From: Dryas octopetala
Taxonomy: Eukaryota; Streptophyta; Magnoliopsida; Rosales; Rosaceae
DNA length: 64,000 bases
Assembly (NCBI GenBank): GCA_963921425.1
Contig: OY992840.1
Span: 1,304,501-1,368,500 of the forward strand
Direction: 5' to 3'
The notes under the pieces were generated by a model, which saw only the letters and a program-made list of their open reading frames with translations, did no database searches and was not told the origin of the DNA. The translations under genes and the position numbers were made by a program. Below, piece by piece: positions 47,133 through 59,849 of this stretch (within the stretch, counting starts at the first letter, position 1; every line of letters starts with the position of its first letter).

Positions 47133-49384
47133 CTCAAGAGCATGAAGTTTGCCACTGCCCAAAAAAGTTGCTGACTTGACTGTGTTACCTATATCATGCA
47201 TATATCCATGAATGTAATATATGTTTGCTACTTGTGACCATATTAGTAGCAATGACTGGTTTTATTTAAATGTATTATTAAGACTGCAGAAAAAGTGTAT
47301 GTATTATGTTTTATTTTATGCTATATATTTTGCCTAGTAGTCTGATATAGGACAAGCCATACCTACATGCCGCACAACAACCCATCCTCTTCTTTCATCC
47401 AACCCCATACATTGGAATATAGTAAGCATATTTTAATCTAACCCCAGCCATTGGAATACATAAAGTAAAAATATCCATTACTGTTTGAGGGATGAAACTA
47501 AAGGAGGCAACTCAGAATGGTTGGAGGGAAACAATAGGAATGAATTGCTGTACTGAATGATTGGCGCCTATTTTTACACCGGTGTGAGTTTTTGAATGCA
47601 TTATGACACATATTGGAAAACTGTGAAATATGGAAAATAAAGTGCAAGGGTTTATTTTTTCAATAATAGCAGGGTGATATATTTTATTTCCAAAATGAAG
47701 GTTTTGAAATTTGCCGCTATATTTTTAAGAGCTCTAAAAATCATTATCCCTCCATTAGGTACATATATTCTCCCTCCAATTATTTCAGATATTTTGGAAA
47801 GTTTTATTATTTTATAATGGGTGAGATTATTTTATTGTAATTTAAGTGGAATTAGGGTTTTTTTTTCTATTATAAGCCAACTTTGCTTTTAGGACCCATT
47901 ATAAACCCATCACCTTCGTTAAGACCACCCAGTCGATACTCACCTAAACTCCAATGTTCCCTGTTCAGTTCCACCTGATGAATCAGGGTAGGCGTTCTTG
48001 TTGATCGGCGCCATAGTGTGCGAATTTCTTGGTCAGTTGGAGCTTAAATATTCAGTGGCAAATCGGGACTATGCTTGTTTGCCATTCTTGAAGGTAGATA
48101 ATACTCTCTCACAATCTCTTTCGCTCTCTCTGAATAACCCCATGTCACTAGCTCTGTCTATCTCTCTAAATATATCATTCGCCTTGTATAGCTTCACATA
48201 TGGGGAATTTTCATGAGTTCTGTATGTTTGGGTCCTTGAAATATATTTGATTTGGCATATATGCTTGCTTATATTGACTATTCCCCATTGGTGTTGTTGT
48301 TTGAGCTAATATTCATGGTCACTCTGGCTTTGTTTTCTGCAATTATTTAACTCATTAATCAGCCACTTGTATACATTTGAAGAATTGGGCTTCTGCGGTA
48401 GAACAACTTAATCAGACACTCAGAAAGTCAGTTCAAAATATTTTCAAGAAATGGAAAACTTTGGTAACCAAACTTCTGACTTCTGGTAAAAATCGTAAAC
48501 AACATAACAATGAAAGTGTGCTGAAGATTTAGATTTCATTTTAAATCGAGTTAATTAACCACATGGTTTAGGACAAATCTAACAATCACTTATTCACATT
48601 TGTAATTGTTTTTTATTCTATACAATCAAGTGAAGAATACTTTTAATTTGTACAGGGGCATTGTTCTTTAAATTGTTGTACAATCACTGTGTTCCATAAT
48701 CCATGCGCACAAGTAGTACGTTGTGTCATGAAATGTTAGTATGCTGAGATATGAACAACTACCATATTGACATTCAGGGAAAAAACACAGTAAAGTTTAT
48801 TTGAATGGTAGCTTGATATAAGAGATTTGTTATTTGTTGGTTAGGATTAGTTATACTTATAAGATAATCCATACCCAATTTGAAATCCTTGTAAGATCAT
48901 GTCAGCTGGAATATGTTTCAAACTTAAACCTTAACATATTATTTAACTATCATTTAAATATTTGTGGGAGAGAGAGAGAGAGATTAGAGAATACCAGCTA
49001 GCCTTGACAACACAGGAGGATGGTGAAGGGAGGCAGATTGAGAACAGAGTAAGGTAGCAAATTAGAGTCAATATAGAACAGAGTAATGTCTATTTGAATA
49101 TTTATCCACAGTTCCCACTATGCACTTCCTCATTGCTTTTTTTCTTTTCTGGGTGTCTCACCAACTTTTACTTTTTCAATTTCAGGATTAATGAACTTTC
49201 AGCCTTATTTCAGTACTTGTTTTCATTTTTATTAATTACTATTAGTTGATCACACCAAAGATGGTGAATTTAGTTATCACTCGCCCTTATATCTAGCTTC
49301 ATCTATGGTGAATTTCCATGAGTTATGTACGTATGTTTGCATCTTTATAATTTATTTGATTTTTAATGTTCTTTATTAGTACAG
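47133..49384. other. CACTA spacer and possible TNP1 leader
   Basis: AT-rich. The part around 47960-48180 is less AT-rich, contains CT words and a donor-like AAG|GTAGAT at 48091, and may be a non-coding leader of the TNP1-like gene. A GA run lies at 48967-48982. Confidence 0.35.
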
Positions 49385-51927
49385 ATGCTTAATTACTACG
49401 TACCCCATACTGGACCTTTGTTCACTAACCTAGCACAAGACCACGAGACCCAACCTCCACTAAATGGCTATGATTTAAGACAAAGCGATGACATTATGTA
49501 CACATTGCTTAGAGGTGTGAATGATGATACCACACACAACGTTAATGAAACTGAGAATGAGATAGTTGTCCAAACTCAAAATCAAACCAATGGATCGAGC
49601 AATGCAGTGGGTTTCTCAACTTGCCAACCAAATGAACTTTTGGTTGAAAATAGTGAATCATCGAGGCCAACAAATGATGTGGGGAATGAAACGGGCACTG
49701 ATTCGCAACAAGGTAAGCGCAAGAGATTAGGAGGAGGAAAAAATAAGAGAAAATTTGCTATAACGAAACTAGAGAAGTTGGTATTCAATGAACATGGGCA
49801 GGCAGTTGAACCAGATGACCTATGTGCAAACTTTTCAAGATTTGTGGGGATAATAGCAAAAAATGCCTCTTACTTTCCAATCAATGTGAAGTCGTTCAGA
49901 TTGTTTAAAAGGGAACCAAAGTGGAGAAAGCTTGGAAGGCTGTGAAGGTAAAGATCTCTTTCACCAGGCCAATTGTTTCAGTATATCAAGCATTATAAAT
50001 TTATTCATGTGCTCATGTATGATGCGTATGTACAAACACATTATGCAGGAAGCTCTTGACTGGTCGGATCCGGATACATTAGCTAAGGATGCAGCAATTG
50101 AAAAGATAACAAAGGCAAAGTTGAATGACCGTTGGAAGAAATTTAAGCATGATCTTAAGGTGGAATGGTACTACCCAAATGTCGGTACAGATGCTAGGTG
50201 GATTTGCAATGATAATCGTGTTAACATTAACCAATGGCGCTTGTTGGTGGCTGATTGGGACATAGAGAAAGAGGTAAATTAAGGCTTAATATTTGAATTC
50301 ATAATTTCGGCATTCTCATGTAGGTGGAAAAAATTGACATTGTCATTTGGATTTTTGTACACAGAAATACTCAAGGATAAATAAGAGGAATCGAAGGCAA
50401 TTGAGGCTGCATCACACCACTGGTACACAAACCTTTGCCCAAAAGCGACATGCATGGGTGAGTTTTTAATACATTACCTAATGTTGAGGGTTAGTGTGAA
50501 AGAATTTGGCAATTTCTCTGACAGTAAGATTGATCAGCCAATTATATATGGGGATGATAGTTTTGAACAGTGTAAGATTATTTTATGCTAGTTTTGGCAT
50601 TATCTAATTTTGTTCTACTTCATATAGGATATTTAACTTTAGTGATGCTTGCTTCCTTAATAAATATAGTACAAATGCATAGACCAAAGTAGTGGTGTAT
50701 TTTTTCATGATCATGTTTATTTGCTGCTTGAAATCCATAATAGTGTAGAAAGGCAAAATTATATGGCCTCAAAAGAAGAATCACACACATTTACATATTA
50801 AGTAATTATCCTGAGATTGCTTATGCTTTGAGCAAGCCACTGGTCATGTTAACATTTATCTACATAATGATTACAATTATGATAAAGATGCGATAAATTT
50901 AGACTATTGATTTTCCACTAAGAAATGCGAAAGAAGTATATTGATAGAAGTAAATTGAGTATATTTCTTGTTTATTTTTTGGTGATGCTTTGTCTAATTT
51001 TTCAATTCTTAAATATTGGCAGATAGTGATGGTAGAAAAATAATTTGCATTTATCTATTAGGTGCATGTTTTCATTATTAATTAAGTACTTGGAACATGT
51101 GTCTATTATGGCTGATTTTGTGCAGAAACGTGATCACCCTGGTGAAGTGCTTGACCGTATAACATTCTTCAAACTCATCTACAGCCGCAAAGTGAAAAAT
51201 CAACTCAAGCCGGTTAATGAAGAAGTCGCTAAACATTTTGTAAGTGCCTTAGTAATTAGATTGTAGTATATACACATGTCAATACTACTAAACTGAGCAT
51301 GTGGTGTTGTCTTTTTTGTTTTAATGCAGGATGAGTTGACTGCACTTGAGCAGAGGGAGCAGGAGAAGGGAAGGGAAATTACGCCAAATGTTCGTGATGA
51401 GTTGTATGCAGAGCAATTTGGGCCTGAAAAACGCAATACGTACTGTCCACGGCTATGGAGTTGGAGTTGAATGGAAAGATGTACCTGGAATTGTTACACA
51501 GAGAAGGGGATTGTCACGACAAGTCGAAGTGTTACAAGCTCAATGTGATCTCCAACAAATTGCTGCAGAAGAAGCACTTAAAGCAGCAGAAGAAGCGCGT
51601 GCAGAAGTTGAAAGAATCAAAGTTGATGCAGCTAGGAAGGAACAAGAAGCAAGAGAGAGAGATGAATATTTTCGAAACAAGATGGCTGAATTTGAAGCCC
51701 GTTTGAACAATCCTTTAGTTGCTGCTATTTCAGGTGCAGGGGTACAAGCACTCCAAGGGCTGAATGTGCAGGCTTTGGTACAGATGTTGTCAAAAGCTTC
51801 AGCCACCAAAGAAGCTCAAGCAACCCCACCAGTTGATGCCAATCCAATGTTGATGATAGGTTTCGATGTCTCTGATATGGCCGTGGACAATGCGAACACA
51901 GCAAATGATGAGTTTCGCAGCCCATGA
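49385..51927 (+). pseudogene. TNP1 / Transposase_24-like CACTA protein
   Basis: Five exons: 49385-49947, 50049-50273, 50365-50457, 51126-51239 and 51330-51927, all with GT/AG borders and phase-0 joins. The N-terminus is variable, with a basic stretch GKRKRLGGGKNKRKF. Then VEKAWKAVK|EALDWSDPDT, LNDRWKKFKHDLKVEWYYPN, NRRQLRLHHTTGTQTFAQKR and EKRN..VHGYGVGVEWKDVP follow, the last resembling the GRVRGxGxGV motif of plant Transposase_24 (PF03004). A coiled coil rich in Ala/Glu/Lys (VEVLQAQCDLQQIAAEEALK onward) ends the protein. Two frameshifts are seen, near 49905-49915 and 51430-51450. Such proteins bind subterminal repeats and help excision. Confidence 0.75.
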
Positions 51928-52660
51928 TTGGATCCAAGTATGGTTATAATTTTTTGGATAAGTGTTGGTAGCATTTTGGTTTAGACAGGTGAATTCTAGC
52001 CCCTTTTGTGAAAATGATGGTGGGGACTTAAGTATAGATTATATTGCTAGAACATAGTGATATGATGGGTTTAGGAACTTACTGGCTTAGCTGTTGGGTA
52101 AAAATGTTATTTTGGAATTGATATGTGGTAGATGATTTCTTGAGCATGCCAACCCTTTCATAATAGTTAGATTGTGAATTGCTTGTAAGAAAGGGGTAGG
52201 AATCATATTAGTGAACTTAGATTGGGTATATTTTGGATGTAAATAGGCAAGTTATTTTGTTGAACAAACTAATGTAATTATAGACTCATCAGTATTGTGA
52301 AGCAAATGTCTGAAAGTTGAATGTTTTATTTATCATGGCAATTTAAACTTTTTTTATGGCTAAAATTATAGTTTATTAATAACTAATTGTTCAATACATA
52401 AGCATTATTATAAGCATTATTATAAGTATATATATTATTTGATATTATTGTATATGAAACAATATATGAGCAATTGTATATATATTAGTTTTATATATTT
52501 AATGGAAGTATGGCACGGATACCTGAAGGTGAAAGGCAAAGGTCATTTAACTCAATATACATGAATAATTCGTATACAATATTTATATGTTTTTCATGTC
52601 ACAGTATGCCATATTTTAATATTATTTAGTGTTTCACGGTTATACAACCATGAGAGCATG
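51928..52660. other. CACTA 3' spacer
   Basis: AT-rich; no ORF supported. Confidence 0.5.
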
Positions 52661-52964
52661 AAAAGGAGTGGCTTCTTCATCGTCCAGCGGCTTCTTTCCT
52701 TTAAGCCACTTTAAGCCACTTGTATATATCAGCTTGGCTCAAGTATATGAGCTTGGCTGAAGTATGCTAATGAGAATGGTGTGGGACCCGGTCTGAATGG
52801 GCTCACGGTTAGGTAAACCGTGACATTGTCACAATAGATACCCCTCCCAATCGCACCACCGCACAAACCATGACTAGAACAGCAATAGGCACTGCAAACT
52901 GTGCCCTTTGAGACTAATTGGCATTGTTTGGTGGGTGTGCCTGATGAAGGATTTTGCAGTAGTG
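52661..52964. repeat. CACTA right subterminal region
   Basis: Words AAACCGTGAC, GCACTGCAAACTGTGCC and CACAAACCATGAC repeat those of the left end in inverted orientation. Short repeats GGCTTCTT, TTAAGCCACTT and AGCTTGGCT(C/G)AAGTAT occur between 52667 and 52770. Confidence 0.7.
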
Positions 52965-52967
52965 CAT

Positions 52968-54029
52968 GGAAGCTAGCTAAACTCCACCTGGGTTATTCCC
53001 ATGTCTAATAAATGTAGTAATCTCAGTTTATTATTAGGCCATGTTTGGTAGACTGTATAAGACACGTGATAGTATAATATAATACTTCAGCATATGTTTG
53101 GTGTCATCATTTTAAAATTTAGGCACCTGATGAATTTATTCGGTCAACACCTCTAATACAGTAGACACATGTTTAACTAATACACCCTGGGAACACTGTT
53201 CTATTTTATATTGGGCTTAACTTGGATTAAGCCCAACAACACACTCGCTCTCTACGACCTCCCAAATCGAACGTCGTGACACGACCTCCCAACTCGAACG
53301 CTTCAACCCTCCCAAATTGTTGCGACCATCAATAGCTCTCTGCGACCATCGTCTCCAGTAGCTAGGTATCTCTTTCTTTCTCTCTTTTTCTCTCTCTTTT
53401 TCTCTCTCCTTTGTGTTGATTTTTGTGATGATCTGTGTGAGCTATGGATGACCTAGGGTTTTTTGTGATGATCATTGTGAGCTATGAATGACTTAGGGCT
53501 TTGTGTTGATTTTTGCTAATCTGTGTGAGATGTGGATGACCTAGGGTTGTTGTTTGGGTCTGTGCATTTGGGAAAATGTTTGTAATTTGTGTCATTTTGC
53601 TGACAAGATTTCTAAGCTGTCTTTGGAGAACAATTTGGAGGCCTTAACCAACCCAGATATTTACGTTTTATATATCAATAAAAAGCCCTGGATGTCTTCT
53701 TTCCAACCATTTATTATATGCCTCAATCCACGCTCTAACCAAAAAGTTATGCCTTACATAATGAAACTGACTCAGTTCTCCTTGGGTGCAGTTTTGGGCT
53801 GACTTTGAAATTCAAAATGAACACCTTAGAAGTCTTCAAATGTCATGAAATTTAACCTGGAGTAACTTCAAGGTGTTAGCTTCTATCTCCAATTGAATTT
53901 ATGTCAAAATCTATTAAGGAGAATAAATGTTGAAATTTCTCATTTTATTGCTCAGAAGCTACAAACACAAAACTAAATGAAATTTTAAGTTTTAATTAAA
54001 TGAACTCACAAAAACTAAGTAAGAGGAAT
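52968..54029. other. Intergenic with short repeats
   Basis: A possible MITE end GGCCATGTTTGGTAGACTG at 53037 has no clear partner. At 53415-53545 the phrases GTGAGCTATG(G/A)ATGAC(C/T)TAGGG recur three times in a leader-like CT-rich context. No gene supported. Confidence 0.4.
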
Positions 54030-54857
54030 ATAAAATGATGTGAATTTATGAGCATATCAGCCGTGCAACTGCCTTCGGCCGAGAGACCGGCGTAGAAATA
54101 ATGTGTTTGTGATGCTTTGCGCCGAAATCTAACCCTTTTCAAACGATTGTAAACGAGCAAAGAACAAAAACTCACCGAAGGTTCTTCCTGCCTTGATCCT
54201 CAAAGACTTTAAAAATCGTTGGTTTTAGTGACTGTGTTCTCGAACTCGTAAGTGCGAAGAATTATCTCTTGAGTAGTAATAATGAACTTTAATGAAAAAG
54301 GTGTGAATAATTTGATTATCACAAAAATGAGTAACAATAGTAGTTCTAACAACAAATCTCATAGTAGACAAACATGAAAATCAAAGAATAATACCCTGAA
54401 CAAGATTAATACTAAGGAAAAGTAAACCCTAGCAGAGCTAAAAACAAGGAACAATGAGCTTGAGAGCTTGAGGACTTGAAGAACACGAGATGCTTGTAAT
54501 CTTGAGAATTCTGAGAATTTGTGTTGAATTGATTGTTGAAAGTTGTGTATATTGTTGAGAGAGAGTTTTTCCTCTGCTAATGCCTCTTTATATAGTGATC
54601 ATCATCCTTTCTTTCAGGAACTCCTTATATTTGAACTAGGACTCCTTGCTTGCTTTTCCTTTCTTCACGCCAAAGTCATCCTACTACTTTTCTGATTTAG
54701 AACTCCTAGTCCATCAAGGAGAACCTTGGCGCGCCTAACAAGGAAACTTCTGAAATTTGCACTCTTTCTGACTTGGGCTTGGGTTGGTGGATTTCAACTT
54801 ATACAAAACTTGGGCCTGGCCGTGATCTCAGCCCAAGACCAAAATATGGTGTAAACA
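54030..54857 (-). repeat. Probable solo LTR, minus orientation
   Basis: The minus strand starts TGTTTACACCATATTTTGGT (54857) and has a TATA motif ACTATATAAAGAGGC near 54584-54598, followed by a leader rich in AAGCTC words and U5-like sequence. No coding region or partner LTR was found. The far end is approximate, and no flank duplication was confirmed. Confidence 0.5.
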
Positions 54858-54872
54858 AAAATTAAAATGTAT

Positions 54873-55749
54873 AAGGGTGCGTTTGGTAACGTTTTACAAA
54901 ACGGTTTTTCATTTTACAAATTCAAAAAATGACAAAAATGCGTTTGGTTGCCGTATTGAGAAACAGATTTTGAAAAACACAAAATAGAATTTCTAGTTTA
55001 CAGTGTAAATTCAGAAAACGACTAAATGATGTTTTCAGTGAATTTAGAAAACATAGATAACACAAATACAAATTAAAAAAAATTACAACTGAAAAAAAAA
55101 AAATAAATGTGATCTGCACCTCCTCCCCACCTAGCCAGACCCACCTCCGGCGGCAGCCCTACCCCCTGCCGCTACCCACCTCACCCATCTCTCTTCATCT
55201 CTCCTCTATTTCTCTATTTTTTTTTCTCTCTCTTCCCATCTCTTAAAATATATACTTTGTAATCCCTCTATAGTTTCCAATTTCCGCTTCAATAAACGGA
55301 TCAAGACTCTCCGTAACATCCATAGCAGGAAGCTCACGAACCTTAACAACTTTTACATAGAGAAAATACATATGTTCAACTAGATCATAGGTGCTTGCAG
55401 TGTTGTCTCCATTAATAATACGGCCACCAACAACTCTTCCACCTCCAAGGTAGTCGCGCCGGCCGAGGTGGGTTGGGTTTTATAAAACTTTTCTTCTTTT
55501 TAATTATATATTTTATGCAATTGATTAATAATAATTTATAATTAATATATTTTGTGAATATAATTATTTGGTTGTAATAATTGGTTAATATCAAATGTGT
55601 TTTCATTATTTTTGTTTTATATAATTGTTTTTCAATTACGCTACCAGACGCCTTCTCATATTTTGAGAATGCAAAATTTAATTTGTCATTTTCATTTTAC
55701 AATACAGTTTTTAGAAAATTGTTCCGTAAAACGTTACCAGACGAGCCCT
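54873..55749. mobile_element. TIR element carrying a captured gene piece
   Basis: The left end AGGGTGCGTTTGGTAACGTT and the right end, AGGGCTCGTCTGGTAACGTT on the minus strand, are inverted repeats that continue as TTTACAAAAC/TTTACGGAAC. These ends resemble hAT-type MITEs. No perfect 8 bp flank match is seen. The interior contains a fragment of an MCTP gene (55243-55460), making this a Pack-type element. Confidence 0.75.
55243..55460 (-). pseudogene. Captured MCTP (C2-domain) N-terminal fragment
   Basis: The minus strand reads DYLGGGRVVGGRIINGDNTA, then STYDLVEHMYFLYVKVVKVR and ELPAMDVTESLDPFIEAEIG, then NYRGITKYIF and a stop. This is the linker and first strands of a C2 domain in multiple-C2/transmembrane proteins (MCTP, FTIP family), where TYDLVE and LPAMDVTGSLDPYVE are hallmark strings. 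MCTPs tether ER and plasma membrane at plasmodesmata. Here only about 75 residues remain, without the rest of the gene, inside a transposon. It has no detectable start and is unlikely to be functional. Confidence 0.75.
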
Positions 55750-55895
55750 AAATGACCAAAAAAAAATGGGGATTAACAACCTGAAACGTAGTACCGCAAG
55801 GGATGGGGAGTGGTTTGCTTTTGTTTACAAGGGGAGGATGATTATATATATAGGTTTATGGTAGATGTATTTTCATTGGGCAAAAAAAAGGCCAG
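55750..55895. other. Spacer
   Basis: Short AT-rich spacer between elements. Confidence 0.4.
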
Positions 55896-56267
55896 AGTTC
55901 ACTTTTGGTCCTTGTAGTTTGAGTTAAGTTTTGCTTTGGTCCCTGTAGTTTCAATTGTTATGATTTTGGTCCTGTAGTTTATAAATTGTATCAATTCAAG
56001 GATATCTTAGCATTTCCGTTCATCAAATCGTCAAACTTTTTGTGCTTTTGGTCATGTACTTTACAAACCATTTCGATTTTGATCATGTATTATACATACC
56101 GTTAGTGATTTAATGATTAATTTAACAAATTAATTGACAAAAATGTTAACATGTTCTTGAATTGCAACAATTTGTAAACTACAAGATCAAAATCATAACA
56201 GTTAATTGAAATTACAGGGACCAAAATGGAACCTAACTCAAACTACAAAGATCAAAAGTAAAATTAA
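55896..56267. mobile_element. Foldback MITE (372 bp)
   Basis: The left arm CTTTTGGTCCTTGTAGTTTG pairs with CAAACTACAAAGATCAAAAG, and TTTGGTCCCTGTAGTTTCAA pairs with TTGAAATTACAGGGACCAAA. Arms of about 130 bp are separated by a loop. This phrase family is widespread in plant genomes as long-TIR foldback elements. Ends are approximate. Confidence 0.75.
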
Positions 56268-56874
56268 GCTGTACAGTCAGTTAACTTTTTTTTCATTGAT
56301 TAAATGGTCGGTTGTGTTTGCGTTTAGGCTAAACTGTGAGACAATTGATCCAATCAACATCTGGAAGCTTTAAAGAAACCTCACATAAAATTTTGGTTAT
56401 TTATATTTCACACTCTCGAAACTCAAACTATAGGAGTATACATCAATTTTCACTTTGGTACTTGTAGTTCAAAAGGTTTTAATATCCACCCTAACATTTG
56501 TGGCATATTGTAATGCACTTCCTTCATTAAGTTTTCCATCAATTTTGCAAATGTTGCATTGTTTGGATTCCATATTACTATGTTGCATACAATTTATGAT
56601 ATAGAGAAAAAAAAAAAAATTAGGCTCACATACAAATACATCTACTAATTATAGAAGGTATTTCAAGTTGGTGTGGAAAAAAAAAAAAGCTTTCAAATTC
56701 ATGCATTAACTAACAAAAAAACGTTAAATGTTATGCTAGACATTTAATGACTTGGACACCAAAACTATGCCATGTGGCCAAAACCTAATAAAATAGGGAG
56801 ATGATTTTGAAATTCTAGTTTCTCCACATGCACTCCCTTTCTTTTTAAAATATTTTTTATATCTATATATCTTA
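56268..56874. other. Intergenic
   Basis: AT-rich, with A runs at 56606-56619 and 56675-56689. No gene seen. Confidence 0.4.
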
Positions 56875-57115
56875 TCTTCTATTTATATAAAGCAAAGGCT
56901 CCCATTAGGTGAAATTTTCAAATATTCCCAAAAAACCATACTCTGTTTAAATTTGTTAAAACTTAATGATTTCATTATTAAAGAGCAAAAGAGTAAAAAG
57001 ACAGTAAAATAAAAAATAAATCAAGTTTTTATTTTCTGGCACACTCCCACTCCCACCCCCAAACAGATTTTATAATTTTTTCAGACCCGCAGCATCGCGC
57101 GAGCAAGAATACTAG
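56875..57115 (+). mobile_element. Non-autonomous Helitron, 241 bp
   Basis: Starts TCTTCTATTTATATAAAGCA and ends with a GC-rich stem-forming stretch (CCGCAGCATCGCGCGAGC) followed nine bases later by CTAG. It lies between A (56874) and T (57116), the classic Helitron AT target with no duplication. It has no coding sequence, so it depends on a RepHel protein elsewhere. Confidence 0.75.
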
Positions 57116-57116
57116 T

Positions 57117-59849
57117 AAGATCTAAATGTGGTTTTGCTTTAAGAGACTTGGTTATTTTCTTCCAGATCAAAGACTCATTTGCATAAGCAATTGACGCACT
57201 AATATTATTCATTATGATTCTCTTTCTGTTTGTGTGGGTCTGCGTGCATGAACTAATTTGAAAACCTAAAAATGGAGAGGTGGCAATGAAATGGAAAAAC
57301 AGTAATTCGTTTTGTTTAGTGAAATGTGGCTGCTGATTATGTGTGAGTTGATTTAATATTTAGCTTTTACACTTAAGCATCTCTTTTTTACAATCCCAAA
57401 TAGTTCAAATAAGGTGACTCAAATATCAGTCAAGATCTAATACATTAATCCATACAAATAACTTTCAACTTTTGTGTTATTGAACTTATATAAAATCTGC
57501 ATACAAATTGTCATAATCTTCAATTGCATTGTCATCCAAGGAATAATAAACCAAATAGCAGAGGTCCTCACCAGGAGGGCAATATTGAGTCCAATTCTAT
57601 TGGTTTGAACAAGAACATGGCTCTTTTTATCATAGTTGTGTACTGAAACATAATTTACTATTAAAAAGAATATTTAAAATACATACAAAAGAAAAAATCA
57701 ATTCACACGCGCTCACCGAGATGGTAGACATTAGTTAATTATAGATTTAACTTCAAATTTTGTGATGTGTTCAATTTAGTGATAGGTCAATTTAGCAATG
57801 GTCCAAATACATTTAGCACCAATTCAAGAAATTAAATTTACATTTAGCAATTATCTTATTGAGATTTATATATATTTAGTCACAATCAGTAATAGGTCTG
57901 TCAAATAGAGCATCAAATTTTAGACCATCAATATGCCGGGCACCCACAAAAACATAGCATCCACCCAAACCATAAACAAATAAATTCAACAGATGCACAA
58001 TAAAAAGAGCCAATTGACACGCGCGAGAGTTCGAGAGGCTAGTATTTTTATTAGTTGAAGTCCCAAGTTTACTCTTATACTTTTTTTTTTTTTCCTAAAA
58101 GACTTCATCTTATTCACAAAACTTTTCATTTCTACTGAGATAAACTCACCAAAGAACTTGGCAACTGTAAGTTCTTGACCATACAAATACAATAGACCTC
58201 TTTTATGCATATATATATATATGTATATAAGGATATAACATGCATATGGAGGATGTTACATAAAAGACAAGTTTGCCCTTAATATTAGAAATATATGAAA
58301 ACATACAATATGTTTATCAAAATGATTGACGTTTTAGGGCATATTCCAACAGGTTTCGAGTTCTCTAAAGATTTACACATTTTCCCTGAATAATAAAAAA
58401 CGTCCGAAAAAGTAATTGTTTACCTATTTTTCTCCAACTTTTTAATTTCCAAAAATTCAATCCAACTTCTATAAATCACTATAATTAATTCGGGTATACG
58501 TAATCAAGGTCTGACTTCAATTATAATCAAGGTCTATCCGAATAAATCCAGGAATACCTAGAACTGTAACCCAATCTAATAAAAATAATAAATAAAATTC
58601 TAATGATCTTAAATAAATTTTAGAAAAATACTGTAAGTTCAAAATAAATTAAGAAAAAATTATAGGGCGTCACATTACCCTACGTAGATGTAGCCTCGGA
58701 TGAAACAGATAAATTCAATCGTGTTATCATTTTATGTCGACATTATTTACATTTGACATTGATTACAATTTTTTGGCATCAAAACTAAGAATCAAACTAA
58801 GAAAGAAAGAAAACAAGTGAAAGAAAACAAGGGATACCCCACACATGTAAGGAATTAGTGCAAATAAAAGGGGCCAAATATTTGTTTTTTCTTCTTTTAT
58901 TTGTATTATAATGTAAAAATCTTACTATTATAAATCCAAAAGAAAGGTTTGGTGTTACAAGCTCCACCAAAAATAGAATTACCTAAAATACCATTCATTT
59001 AACAAATAGTCACATAAACACAACCTAATAAATGAGAGTATAATTGTAAAATACAACTATTTAAAAAAAATATACACCCCACCAAATTAAAATGTTGAGA
59101 GAGTGGTAAGAAGTTATAAAACTGAGTACAAAATACCAACAAAAAAAAAATCACAGTAAACATGCCAATTGTCATGTGCAAAACATGTGCCAAGAAGCTA
59201 GTATAAATAAATATGTAACAAAAAGAGAAAAATCTATAGAATCAATCAAAATCCAAAGGGAAATGGCTGAAATTGTCATAATTTTTGTTATTTGAACAAA
59301 ATTCATCACTTACTAAAATTCATGAGTTTTTAAAGATACTTGAATTTTTAAAAAATCTATTAAAATATGAGTTGGAGGGTATCTAGATTTCTATGAAATC
59401 TATTAAAATTATAATTAAGAACACTTAAATTTTTTTAGACTTTTAAAGTCCATCAAAATCTGAGTTGGGAACATTTTCCTTAAAAAATGAGAGGCGCCGA
59501 TTAGGAGAGCGTGAGCCCACGTAGAGATCCGTAGGACTCAATATCCGACGGTTGGCATGCAAGAGGCTGGCACAATAACCGGTGATGACTGATGACGACT
59601 GAGAGGAGTATGGAGGGCCTGCATCACTTTATTTTCAAAACAGAAAGAATTAAGAAAGTGAGCCTCCTACTAATGAGTGATGATTCGAGGCGCCGTGTCG
59701 CTTTTACTAATTCCACACCAAGACCCCGACCAACCTCTCTAAATAAATGCTCTTTAATAAAATAAAATCTCATTTTAAATCAAATAAAAATTAAAATGAA
59801 CATTTTATTTTTACGAGCGAGCTCTTTTCATTAAAAAATAAATTCCAAT
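57117..59849. other. Intergenic AT-rich region
   Basis: No supported gene. Around 59310-59475 three imperfect copies of a phrase like AATCTATTAAAATATGAGTTGG suggest a decayed MITE. A microsatellite TATATATATATG occurs at 58210. Confidence 0.4.

Larger units (their letters stand above)
35044..52964 (+). mobile_element. CACTA (En/Spm) transposon, 17.9 kb
   Basis: The left end is CACTACTGGAAAAATGG and the right end, on the minus strand, is CACTACTGCAAAATCC, flanked by the 3 bp duplication CAT (35041-35043, 52965-52967). Subterminal repeat arrays lie inside both ends. It encodes TNP2-type transposase (36747-40959), a probable second gene (42761-47132), a minus-strand ORF (41763-42200) and a TNP1-like protein (49385-51927). 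An unrelated element (about 43400-46735) is nested in it. The transposase genes carry nonsense and frameshift lesions, so this copy needs helper proteins. Confidence 0.92.
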
